Below, piece by piece: positions 1 to 8,949 of a stretch of 17,876 nucleotides of DNA. The number at the start of each line of letters is the position of its first letter. The stretch's first letter is position 1. Position numbers and translations under genes: made by a program. Source of the stretch: Physocladia obscura (Eukaryota > Chytridiomycota > Chytridiomycetes > Chytridiales > Chytriomycetaceae); the NCBI GenBank assembly GCA_027596945.1, contig JADGJH010000492.1, positions 1 through 17,876 on the forward strand, given 5' to 3'. Under the pieces are notes generated by a model. The model searched no databases. It saw nothing but the letters and a program-made list of their open reading frames with translations, and was not told where the DNA came from.

Positions 1-963
1 TTCTGCTTCCATCTTGAATCTTTCCATCTCCATCTTTTGCTGTGCTTCTTGTTCTTCCCATTCTTCCTGTCTTCTTTTCCCTTTTGTCATTTGCATTCTT
101 TTTGTTTTGGACAAGAAACATGCCCAGTAGCTGTGTCAAATTTTTTGAATCATCCTATATTCTAAGAAAATAAACAGTAATAATATGCACATGCTACAGT
201 AATAATAAAATAATGAACTTACAATAAAATTGAATTGTCAATAGCCTTCCTTTTTTTTGCTGTCATACTCAAAGTTGATGAAGATGATTCTGATGCACTC
301 ATTGGATCAGATGTGCAACACAAATTTGCAGCAGCAATGGATTGAAGTTCCTTTATTGTGAGACCAACTCTGCTTGTTACAATAGAAGTGGAACTAGAAA
401 TATTGTTTGAGTGGTAAAGACATAAAGAAAAACAGTACCTGATTTTTGGGAGCTCATGTAATGCAGGTTGTTTGGTAGTGACAGTTACTTGTAAACCTGG
501 TATGTTGTTGTTACTGTCAGGATCAGCTTCATTATTTGATTGCGCTTCATCAATTTTGTCCTCAAGGTCTTGCTGCGTCAAGTTCAGCAAATTGTCCAAC
601 ACTGGGTCCTGCTGAATACCACTGTTGTCATTAATTGCATCTGGACCATTATTATTGCCGTTGTTCAGCACAATAGTGTTGATTTTTTCATCAATTTGAC
701 AAGCAATTTGTTTTGTGTGAACAACTTGCAGGGGGCAGGTAGGATCTCCAGTTTTCTTCTTGACGTTTTGTAGCTTCTTGTACTTGCTTTTAACAGCTTC
801 TGCGTCTCAATTGTAGCCCAGTGCCATATACCTTGTGGCAATGACATCCCATTCATTTGACCCAGACAGAAGGACATCTTCGATAATATCCAGTAAATTT
901 TCAATTTCATGCAGCCACTAATTATTCCCACACAGTTTGATTGCTGTTGCTGCTGCTGGTGTT
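1..963 (-). pseudogene. Remnant of Myb/SANT-like (DUF6818-type) transposon-accessory gene, runs off left edge
   Basis: Read leftward, positions about 917-700 encode a Myb/SANT-like helical module: WLHEIENLLDIIEDVL, then SGSNEWDVIATRYMALGYN, then KSKYKKLQNVKKKTGDPTCP. The spacing and the closing K-K-x-T-G-D-P-T-C-P match the DUF6818-type proteins that fungi and oomycetes carry in many copies, often tied to DNA transposons. Two in-frame stops break it: TAG at 918-920 just before the module, and TGA at 807-809 inside it. Downstream the frame stays open into an Asn/Asp-rich linker (671-450). A 45-nt GTACTG...TAG intron is likely near 440-394. A further GTAAGT donor near 221 leads towards a Gln/Glu/Lys-rich coiled-coil stretch (about 105-1) that leaves the window; both frames crossing 130-160 contain stops, so decay extends there. 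No function is expected now. The family call rests on remembered pattern, not a search. Confidence 0.6.
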
Positions 964-1020
964 TTGGGTGCTTTTTGGTGCTCTGAGTTGGCTGTTTGTT
1001 CATTTTTGTGTTTTGTCTTT

Positions 1021-1128
1021 TTTGGGATAAAAATTTGACCAGTTTTTCATCTTGACAAAAATGTCCTGGGGACAAACCGCCTGTCCCGCCGAGACAAAGA
1101 CATTTTGTCTTTTTCATTTTTCCCAGTT
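1021..1128. repeat. Imperfect inverted-repeat cluster, possible MITE or transposon end
   Basis: This stretch holds several nested inverted repeats: TGTCC/GGACA (1062-1066 with 1070-1074), GGGACA/TGTCCC (1069-1074 with 1082-1087), and AGACAAA/TTTGTCT just after. The outer flanks (TTTGGGATAAAAA on the left, TTTTTCCCA on the right) are also roughly complementary. It could be a small foldback element or a transposon terminus attached to the Myb-like remnant. No target duplication was found. Confidence 0.35.
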
Positions 1129-1352
1129 TTGAAAGTCTTCCACTGATTGCAATCTGCTGCCTGCAAGCAAAGCCCAAGCAATTTTCCAAAGGAGAGGTTC
1201 AGGATGCATGTGAATGCTCATGCAGATTTTAGGTTTTGTTTTTCAGTGTTCAAAAATGACAAAATAAAAAATGGGGCAGTTCAATATTTTTGTAAACAGC
1301 TGCAAATATAAAGCCGAGAATAGCGACCGGTGGAAAATAATTAAACGAATGT

Positions 1353-2212
1353 TCAAAAATCAATCATAACCATCAACGGACGGTCATCTCGCTCCTTCTT
1401 CTTCTTTTTCATAGTGGCCGGTTTTCCGCTTTCATCCATTTTCGCTGCTTCTGGCAGTTTCTTGTTATCTGGTTGAGGCGGACGCTGGTCCGACAAAGTT
1501 TGGCTTTTCGATCGAAACAGATTCCATCCGCTGCCTGCGCTTTTCAAACTCTTTGCTGAAGCCTTTGATGTCAACGAAATTGAGTCAGCGGTTTTTGTGC
1601 TGCTCCTCTTCATTTCCTTATCGATTCCTGCGAATTCTTCTGCAACTAACTTTTCCGAACTATGATTATGATGCGCTGGAGGCTGTTGGCCGATTAATAA
1701 TTTATTCATCTGCATTTGATCCACGAGTTCCTATAAGTATGTATTGTTGACATAAATTAATGTTTGCTGGCTTATAGGGTTAAAACCGTAAATGGCACAA
1801 AATAAGACTTTCGCATACCAATTTCGCACGTTCCAGTTGCTCCAACAGACGCCGAACTTCATCCTGCAAATCATTGGAGGCATTAGTCGCGTTGGTAATT
1901 TCGGATAGGCGGCGATTATCTGCCAGCATTGCGGTTGGTGGTCTGGTTATTGTTGTTGCTGGTTCTGAAGCTGTAGCTACTTTGATTATTGACGATACCA
2001 CAGGGAGATCATTTTGGAGCCCTTTTATAACTGGCGTTGCGCTTTCGTCATTGCCGTAGCTATCGAGCAAATCGTAAGCATCATCGTCGTCAACTTCAAG
2101 TCTAGTCAGTCACCGAAAAACCCTCCAACCAACCACACTGAAAAATACCATCTGCGAATTCGTTCAACGTTGCATCTAGATCCTTTAATAAATCATTGAG
2201 AATCGCCGCCAT
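1353..2212 (-). CDS. Gene A: short paralogue of the tandem family, no PH domain (238 aa, 3 exons)
   Basis: The model is exon 1 2212-2149, exon 2 2093-1819, exon 3 1730-1353, giving 717 nt in frame with a TGA stop. Introns are 55 nt (GTATTT...AAG, phase 1) and 88 nt (GTATGC...TAG, phase 0); both phases match those of B and C. The protein opens with MAAILNDLLKDLDATLNEF, a leucine-rich acidic helix. YDLLDSYG follows at residues 28-35, then a linker, then a coiled coil (about 95-125) across the second exon junction (LERAKL|ELVDQMQMNKLL). Next come EFAGIDKEM (about 145-153), the patch GWNLFRSKSQ (181-190), and a lysine-rich tail ending DRPLMVMIDF. The PH domain seen in C is absent; only about six residues separate the N-terminal helix from YDLLDSYG. 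Upstream, 2274-2285 is a 12-bp perfect palindrome. The acceptor of intron 1 was chosen because it alone keeps the frame. Function is unknown; an adaptor role is inferred. Confidence 0.8.
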
Positions 2213-2603
2213 GTTCTCTTGCTGCTTTTTGTCAAAGGACTCTTCTGTTTTTCTGCCTTTTCCAATTTACAAATTTCTCGAGAAAATTTATCTGAAACTT
2301 TCCCATCAAGCTGTAAAATTTTTTTGGTGGCGTATCATCATATTATACCTCTATTGAGTGAGTGAATATGTGCACAATACTGTTGTGTAAAGGTTATATT
2401 ATTTTTCTTTAAAATTTTACTGTCATATTTGTTCGTTTGAAGGCTATACTTTTTAAATTCTTCGAAACATAAAATCTCCGGGAATTCGTGTAATCATTTA
2501 AAATGGCAGATAGGTTTGCTTCTAATTTCTTGGAGCCAACCAAGGCCAAGAAATATTTCAATTTGCATTACATCACATCTATTTTAGTACAACAGGCATT
2601 TGA
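2213..2603. other. Upstream region of gene A, no gene seen
   Basis: This is AT-rich DNA between the start of gene A and an open stretch on the plus strand. It contains the palindrome TTTCTCGAGAAA at 2274-2285, about 65 bp upstream of A's start, a possible regulatory site but unproven. A short plus-strand frame starts with ATG at 2503 and stops within 45 codons; I could not support it as a gene. Confidence 0.4.
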
Positions 2604-2897
2604 TTATTTGCACAAAAAACAGTAATAAAGTTACAGTGCAATGAAAACATTGATGCTAGGATAAAGCAAGTAATGAATGGAGTACCCCAGGTGGGAATAA
2701 GGAAGAAAGTTGAGGTTGAAGCAAGTCCGGTACACTGTTCGATATCCAACTGTAGCCAGGTCCCAAGACTTAAATATTTTATTCCACATGGCCCAAATTT
2801 GCAGCTAAAGTTGTATCCCAATTCAAAAGTTATGCCTGGCATAAAGTACACTGTTCAAAGTTGGGAGATTACAAGACAGACAGTGCCATTAAAATAA
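2604..2897 (+). other. Unrecognised open stretch, possible terminal exon
   Basis: A frame of 97 codons is open between TGA at 2601-2603 and TAA at 2895-2897. It has a plausible amino-acid mix, including two close Cys and the stretch VPRLKYFIPHGPNLQLKLYP. Several AATAAA-like signals follow at once (about 2890-2910), as for the 3' end of a transcribed gene. The first ATG in frame is at 2673; an upstream exon or a decayed N-terminus is possible. I do not recognise the protein. It faces the minus-strand stretch at 3002-3286 in convergent orientation, an arrangement also seen in the Harbinger element further right, but nothing else supports a transposon here. Confidence 0.3.
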
Positions 2898-3001
2898 TAA
2901 AAATAAAACTCTTTTATTAATATAATTTTGCAAATTATCAAAATATTTCTTGAGGACAAAGAACTTAAACAATCTGCACATTGTTATTCCACTCATAGGA
3001 G

Positions 3002-3286
3002 TTAAAATTTGCAGTTCACAGACATCCATCTGACAATGGAGCCACCTGTGCCTGTTTTTTCGTAGTTTACATTCAATAAAGCAAAATGATTAGTATAGTA
3101 CACACAACATCCTTCCGGTGAAAACCCGACCAGCAGCAATAGAGACTCCATCCAGACTTCAAGTTTTTCACATTGAAAGTAGACTCTTTTGAGAATATTC
3201 TGTAACAGAGAATAAGGAGCAGTAGAGATTATGGAAATTTGGGAGCAATTGTAATTAATAGGAATTAAAATTGCATTTCTTTTCAT
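3002..3286 (-). other. Unrecognised open stretch, 94 codons
   Basis: The minus-strand frame runs from ATG at 3286 to TAA at 3002. A plausible splice acceptor (CTGTTACAG, about 3208-3200) precedes NILKRVYFQCEKLEVWME, so the real exon may begin there and end at CKF. The sequence contains a Cys pair (GCCVYY) and a G-T-G-G turn near the end. No family recognised. It may be a terminal exon of a decayed gene that converges on the stretch at 2604-2897. The 280 bp on its upstream side (3287-3568) contains stops in all frames and no feature I can name. Confidence 0.25.
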
Positions 3287-3568
3287 CCTTTTTAATTTTA
3301 ATTGTCTAGGTTTGGTTCAGGGGTTGGTGGTGTGTATGGTGTTTGGAGGTTGGGTGTGGAATATGATATTAGTACCAATTCAGCAGAGATTTCTGAATTA
3401 CCTAACAGTTTCACCACTTAAAATAATGTAAGTTGGCTCTTTTAGTGTTTCCAATATATTGGAGAGACCTGAAAGAACTTCACTGTTTTAGCATTTTGGA
3501 AAAAAATCTATCTGAATCAGGAATGGAGGATGTTTTTCTGACACGAACAAATAGTTAAAAAACAAGTA

Positions 3569-3844
3569 GTGATAGCCACTGCGCGCTTGTGTGCTGTGGT
3601 GTTGTTTTTGAGGCCAGGGGCAGTACCAAGAGAGGAGAATGAGAACCTGACAATTGCTCACGAATCTGTGGAAATTGTGAGTAAATACGTGCGATTAGTT
3701 TGCAATGCGATGTCTGGTAATCTTAGCCATGATGATCATTTCCAATCTTTTTGGAGCTGTTTTAGACAACTAATTTCACATGACACTGGCTTTGCAGCCT
3801 ATAATTATCACCTATTATTTTCAGCAATTAAAATCAAAACATAA
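3569..3844 (+). other. Unrecognised open stretch, 91 codons
   Basis: The frame runs from 3569 to a TAA at 3842-3844 and encodes a mixed hydrophobic and acidic peptide, with ENLTIAHESVEIVSKYVRLV in its middle, that looks more coding-like than the AT-rich DNA around it. No domain is recognised. A hydrophobic start (LCAVVLFL) followed by an acidic stretch could be chance. It is treated as a possible fragment only. Confidence 0.2.
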
Positions 3845-4221
3845 CACAAATTCTCTGATCAAAAATTCACTCAAAAATTGCTCAAATTTCAATTTTAACA
3901 GGAGCAAAATTTATTTTTGGTGCTGTGACAGAAACCAAACTAAATTAGAATATCAGGTTATCATTTTTTATATTAACAAAAAAAAGAGAAAAAGAAAAGA
4001 AAAACAAACATTGTGTGAAGCATGTATAAGTTTTCATCGTGTTTTACATATTTTAATCGTAAGATTATTGATTATCCAAGAAATTTCGATAACAGAAATT
4101 ATCACAAACAATTGAAAAATTGTGTTGAAGATTTCTATGAAATTGAACGTTTATTTTTTTTTTTATTCTTTTATCACAAATTTTTATAATTGTATATGTC
4201 CACAATCAGATTTTTCCAACC
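3845..4221. other. AT-rich intergenic DNA downstream of gene B, no gene seen
   Basis: The stretch is strongly AT-rich with homopolymer runs such as the T-run at about 4150-4161. As gene B reads leftward into it, it should contain B's 3' UTR and polyadenylation region. I see no RNA gene and no credible coding frame; a long plus-strand frame here is lysine/asparagine-rich low-complexity sequence. Confidence 0.5.
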
Positions 4222-5691
4222 TCAAAAATCAATCATAACCATCAAGGGACGGTCATCCTTCTTCTTCTTCTTTACCACAACCGGTTTTCCATTCTCGTCA
4301 ACTTTCTGTTCAGTTGCAGCAGCAGTGGTTGTTGAATTTGACTTCGTAGAACGTGATTGACTTTTGGAGCGCCCAAATAGACTCCATCCACCTGTACTTT
4401 TTCCAGACGTTTTCGAATTGACAGACGATGTGTCGCCAGACTTCTCCTTCTTTGAATGTTCCATCTCTTTATGGACGCCTTGAAATTCATTTTTCCTTTC
4501 TGATCGATTATTATTTGACTGGGTCTGTTGCGTTTCTTGCTGCTGCGGTTGTTGCGATTGTTGCTGTTGACGTTGCTGCTGCTGATTAAGGAGCTTGTTC
4601 ATTTCCAATTGATCTTGCAATTCCTGCAGGGTTGAAAATATTAATTTAGTAGAAAAAGCTCAGGCTTGATTTTTTTTTCTTTCACCATTTTCGCTCTCTC
4701 CAGTTGTTCACGCAATTTCCGCACTTCTTCTTGCGCGGCATCATCGCCTGCAGATATATTTGTATTATAAGTAGCATCAGACCCACGTCGACCCCCAATA
4801 CTGGCATTATCAGACTGCGTGTTAGCTGTCGCAGCTGATCCGCGGCGGATCTGATCACCAGATAAGAATCCGCCATTAGCGGTAGCGCCAAACGATTGAT
4901 TGGTGTGGATGCTTCCGCTGTTTGAGTTCATGCGCGCAAGGTTTGGTGTTTGGGAGAGGTTTGGCGGCTGAATATTGCGTACAGAGGCTGATGTTGGGCC
5001 TGGAGAGTATTTTCCCGAAATTGGAATAGGTGATCGGCCGCCAGATGTGGAACCACCAGAAGTGGGTGATTGTTGTTGTTGCTCCTGGTATTGTTGTTGA
5101 GGGTTTGTATTGTGGGCCAATTGCTGGCGCTGCAGGAGTTGCTGCTGTAGATAGATTTGTGATGGCGATAATTGCTGTTGCTGTATTGGTGGAAGTGCGA
5201 ATGCTTGCTGGCTGGTTTGTCTGGCCATCGCTGGGGATTGATCCTAGTTGTACAAGTTCAGACGAAATATTCAGCAGATCGTAACTAACCGAGTGTGCGG
5301 GAAGCGGGATCGAGTGCGGAGGACGCACGCCATATGCCGCAGTGGAATTTGTAGCTGGAAGAACTGGAACTGCGATTGTTAGAGGCACTTGTTTCGCGGT
5401 TGCTTCGTCGTCACCGTAGCTGTCGAGCAAATCGTACGCGCTGTCATCGTCGTCGTTTGCGTTGTCGGTGACTGCGTTGATTTGTTCGTTGATAATACTC
5501 TTTTTTGCAAGAACTGGCGCTGTTTCGTCTGCATTTTGTGCTATCACTCAGCATAGACCCAATTGATTGCAATAATGATTGCAAGAATTCTTTTGCTCAC
5601 CAGTCTCCGTTCTTGCAATCTCGCTAAATTCGTTCAGACTTTCGTCCAGATCCCGGAGAAGATCATCCATGTTTGTTGGTCGCCGTGCCAT
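4222..5691 (-). CDS. Gene B: Gln-rich paralogue of the tandem family, no PH domain (433 aa, 4 exons)
   Basis: The model is exon 1 5691-5601, exon 2 5540-5290, exon 3 5243-4686, exon 4 4623-4222, giving 1302 nt in frame. Introns are 60 nt (GTGAGC...TAG, phase 1), 46 nt (GTTAGT...TAG, phase 0) and 62 nt (GTGAAA...CAG, phase 0). The 46-nt intron is the weak point: without it the frame breaks at about 5235, and a single extra C in the CCCC run there is the alternative. Domains: N-terminal MDDLLRDLDESLNEF; an Asp-rich linker and YDLLDSYGDDE from residue 66; a long Gln/Ser/Pro-rich disordered stretch; a coiled coil (about 280-312, LREQLERAKM|ELQDQLEMNKLL); polyQ; EFQGVHKEM (346-354); GWSLFGRSKS (379-388); a basic tail ending DRPLMVMIDF. 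Shared motifs make B the closest relative of A. Function is unknown; a coiled-coil adaptor is inferred. Confidence 0.8.
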
Positions 5692-6661
5692 TTTTTGACT
5701 GTGAGTGTTTTTGCGTCTTTATTTTGAAGAGATTTCACCAAAACTTATCGAATTTTCAAGGTGGCGTAAACATTATTTCCCCGATTTGCTTCACCAACAT
5801 TCGCATAAATAAAGGCTCTTAAAGTAGCACAAACTCTGCTTATTCACGATCACAGATTACTTGGTGAAAATAATCTTATCGACCCATTAGTCAACTACTC
5901 AGATAGTAATTGGAGTAAAACGTTGCTGAAACACACTCACTGCCATTTTATCGAGAAAACAAAACGAAATAAAATGGGAAAAAAGAAAGAAAATATGTGA
6001 AGCTTTATTCTAATTAACTGCTGTTAACACATAAAATAGAGTGATAAGCTAAGAATGGCATACCTGGTTTTGTGAGCAAAATGCTAATCACAAATATGGA
6101 AAAAATTCCATTTGCGGTAAGATATCAGAAAAATCTCCAGAATTTTCTGATAAATGTCAAGTTTGCATTGTCCAGGACGAAAACTCTTTGGAAATTCCCT
6201 GGCTGTTTGTATTGAGGTTTTGAAAGTCTATGAAAGAAAACACGAAAAGGCGCGTAAGCGGGCAAAGGGTAGATGAAATGACCACGCGGATGGTAGTATT
6301 GAGATGAATATGAACAAAGAAGCAAGAGGGAGAAAAAAAAAAAGTAATAAAAGAAACACCACCATCTCCCACTCTGTTGAACCAGATTTGCCATCCAACG
6401 AGAAAATCTTTTAATTTTTTAAAATCAAATAGGAGACTTTATCAGAAAGAAAAAAACAATAACAAGCGCAAACAATCATTGAATGAGCAAGAGGAAACAA
6501 AAAAAGAGGTCAAGAAAGGTACTGCAGATGAAAAAAAGGAATAACAACCACAAAAAAAAGGAGTGAAAAGCAAAAACCAAATCTACCATCTCCAATAAAG
6601 CAGTGATATAATACCGCCAGATATGGAGAATAAGTAATAAGAAAAATAGAAAGAAAGAAAT
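5692..6661. other. Gene B promoter region and gene C 3' region, strongly purine-biased
   Basis: About 970 bp without a supportable gene. The part next to gene B (5692-6060) should hold its promoter. The rest (about 6300-6660), downstream of gene C, is purine-rich on the plus strand, with A-runs broken by G; gene C is transcribed from the other strand, so its 3' UTR would be long and pyrimidine-rich. Overlapping minus-strand frames at 6125-6394 are Phe/Leu/Ser-rich products of this bias, not genes. Confidence 0.45.
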
Positions 6662-8350
6662 CTACATGACAACCGGCAAACTCGCCATCATAGTCCGATC
6701 CTCTTTAACTTTCTTTTTGATAGAATTTTCTTTCAACTCCTGTTTTTTGGCCGCTTGCTCAGTAGGATCCTTCTTTTTGCCACCAAACCATCCACTTTTT
6801 CCAGAAGATTTTCCAGATTTATCGGAATGGACGGAATCACTCGATTTTTTTATTGAAGACGATGAATCGGTTATTTCGGCTGAAAGGCGAAGGGATGGGA
6901 GTGTTGGGTCGTGAGATGAATTCTGAGTTACCAAGATTTTGTTCATTTGCATCTGGTCAATTAGTTCCTGCAAATTATTGGGAAAGAAAGGTTTTTTTGT
7001 TAGAAAAATCGATTATGAATAAAAGACTGAAATGAAATTGAGTAGACAGAGATAAAAAGATACAACAAATAAAGAAAAAAGAAAAAGAAAAAAACAACTT
7101 ACAAGTTTGGCTCTCTCCAACTGCAATTTAAGAAACCGAATCTCTTCTTCGCTTTCTGGAGTAGCCAACAAGTCTCCACCAACACCATTATACATTCCAC
7201 CACCAAATGTTGCAGCAGATGCCAAGCTTGTGTTATCAGTTCCATTTGATGTACGCGACGCCTGCGAGGCGCGTAAATTGTTCATTGGCACGAATCGTGG
7301 AATAATATGTCCGTCATTCTGATCACGTCGTAAAATTGGTTGCTGCAAATATGCTTGATGTTGCTGCTGGTACACTGTTAAATCGTTTTGAATCAGAGGA
7401 TATTGCTGCTGTTGTTGTTGCTGTTGATACATGGTTCGAGGACTCGGTGGAGTACCATTATTGTATATTTGATCCTGTGACGTAATAATCTGACGGCCAT
7501 ATACATCCACTGTCTGTTGTTGTTGCTGCTGCTGTTGAGGAGGGGGATACAGTTGCAATTGCGGGTCGATTATGTATCCCTGTTGCTGCATCATTCCTGA
7601 AAGTGAGCGTTGAGCTATTGGTGCCGATACAAATTGAGGTCTATTTGAGTTTATGCCATTAGGCTGTGGAGCTGCGGCCGGTGATCTGGGAAACTGCTGT
7701 TGATTAGGGTTGGGAACGACTGTAGCGGACGTAAAACTTTCTTCGCCGTAGGCCCCGATAATATCATATCCACTGGCATCAGAAATCATGCGCTTCACTA
7801 AATCCATCCATGATTGTTTGGCAGGTTTGCTCGGAGCTTGAAGACTTTTTTGTGAAACAACAAAAAATTTTAACTGAGACAAGATTGGTTTTTTTAATCA
7901 AGTTTCATGTAAAGACGCTTACATCCATATCTTGATCCCGTCAGACACTTCAAACGCCTGTGGCGAGTTTGGCATAGGATCTGGATTGATGAACGTTTTT
8001 GTGGAAACATTGAGCACATCGAGCGGTTTTTCGGCTGGTTGTTCAGACGCAAACAAAAACATTTGCGAGCCAACAAACACAACGAAACGTCGATCGAAGG
8101 AAAGCGCCGCGCGAGACTCGGTGTGGTCAAGGTATCCAGTTGAAGCGCGAGCACCAGACTTCTTGAGCAGGTCACCAACCGTTATGTTCATTACCGCCGA
8201 TTCTGCGCAATGATGTGATTGTGGGGTACCAATTTAATTACCCAGCCATATCACTGCGTTTTGGCTTATAGTTTTACCTGCTTCGGTAACTGCCAGTTTG
8301 CTCAGACTGGCATCAAGATCGTTCAGCAGCGCTTCCATACGAGACGTCAT
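6662..8350 (-). CDS. Gene C: PH domain, polyQ and coiled-coil protein (466 aa, 4 exons)
   Basis: The model is exon 1 8350-8278, exon 2 8202-7923, exon 3 7844-7103, exon 4 6967-6662, giving 1401 nt in frame with a TAG stop. Introns are 75, 78 and 135 nt with donors GTAAAA, GTAAGC, GTAAGT and acceptors CAG, AAG, CAG. After the helix MEALLNDLDASLSKL, residues about 33-139 form a PH domain: GDLLKKSGARASTGYLDH and RRFVVFVGSQMFLFAS are the first strands, and QSWMDLVKRMISDA with W130 is the closing helix. PH domains bind phosphoinositides or proteins; the usual lipid-binding basic residues cannot be judged by eye. Next come YDIIGAYG (144-151), two polyQ runs, a coiled coil (about 345-385), the patch KSGWFGGKKK (422-431) and a basic tail. 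The end (RTMMASLPVVM) has diverged from A and B. Harbinger inserted about 475 bp upstream of the start. The overall protein is not recognised; a membrane or cortical adaptor is inferred. Confidence 0.85.
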
Positions 8351-8825
8351 TCTCTGTTTTCGCTCTATTTTTTTCGTCGCTGATATTTCAAAATTGTTTC
8401 ATGGATTTTCATTTGCGGTTGCCTGAATCACAATCGTTTATATTAATTTTGCCTGTCAGCTATAGCCAGAGAAAAACAACTGTAATACAATCAATAATTC
8501 GAAATATACCCTAACGACCTCGATTTTAACATAAAGAGTCTTTCTAAAAGAAAAAATCTTGTGATCAACAATTGAATCCCAAGAAACAATCAACAAATAA
8601 ACGACAGAAATATTGCCGGCTTTTGAGTCAGACTTAGCGCATTTTATTCCGCCACACATGTTTCTCTCTATTTTATCTGAGAAACCGAAAAATTGTTTGT
8701 ATGAACCATTCGTACTTCTTTGCCATTGTTTAAAGTTGACGTGAACTTAGCACAGAGTTTTTAATAAAAGTTTGGTTTTATTATCTCTTATATTTTAAAT
8801 AATATTTTTTTCAACTTTGGCAATT
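8351..8825. other. Upstream region of gene C up to the transposon, no gene seen
   Basis: About 475 bp of AT-rich DNA that should contain gene C's promoter and 5' UTR, cut off by the Harbinger insertion at 8826. No clear TATA or other core element can be assigned by eye. A 67-codon minus-strand frame at 8456-8659 lies here without coding character. Confidence 0.4.
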
Positions 8826-8845
8826 GGGGGGTTCAAAGTTCGCAA
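8826..8845 (+). repeat. Left terminal inverted repeat of the Harbinger element
   Basis: Starts with six G then TTCAAAGTTCGC. It matches the right end (about 11460-11477) at all but two of the first 18 positions when that end is read inward. Confidence 0.8.
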
Positions 8846-8896
8846 ATTTTTTTGTTTCTTTGTCAAAAAAAGCAATCCCAAAAAATGATTTCTTGG

Positions 8897-8928
8897 GCCA
8901 AAAAGCACTTAGATAGATGCTTTTTGGC
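8897..8928. repeat. Subterminal hairpin of GCCAAAAAGC repeats in Harbinger
   Basis: GCCAAAAAGC at 8897-8906 and its exact complement GCTTTTTGGC at 8919-8928 enclose a 12-nt loop. A third copy of GCCAAAAAGC occurs at 11452-11461 next to the right terminal repeat. Repeated subterminal motifs in this family commonly serve as binding sites for the Myb-like protein or the transposase; that role here is inference. An imperfect 14-bp direct repeat (AAAAAATGATTTCT) flanks the hairpin. Confidence 0.6.
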
Positions 8929-8949
8929 ATAAAAAATGATTTCTGAAAA

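Noticed and set aside
807..809. In-frame TGA codons in two transposon genes (807-809 and 9319-9321) as a hint of TGA reassignment
   Set aside because: Genes A and B end naturally at TGA directly after a conserved C-terminal peptide, and the transposon genes also contain TAG and TAA stops. Ordinary decay explains it.
4504..4585. CAG/CAA-rich runs in genes B and C as microsatellites or a CRISPR-like repeat
   Set aside because: They lie in frame within coding exons and encode polyglutamine; no spacer-repeat structure exists.
5030..5284. Plus-strand frame opposite gene B's Gln-rich exon
   Set aside because: Val/Ala-rich composition is what the antisense of CAG/CAA repeats and Gly/Ser-rich coding gives; no start or splice logic.
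4641..5547. Separate genes from the two frames that overlap within gene B
   Set aside because: Both halves align with paralogue C in order; they are one gene joined by a short intron or separated by a single-base frameshift.
6125..6394. Minus-strand Phe/Leu/Ser-rich frames resembling a membrane protein
   Set aside because: They are translations of an A/G-rich strand bias, two frames are open at once, and no conserved feature is seen.
7919..8213. Plus- and alternative-frame ORFs across the PH exon
   Set aside because: The minus-strand frame that gives the PH domain has matching splice sites and phases on both sides; the others do not.
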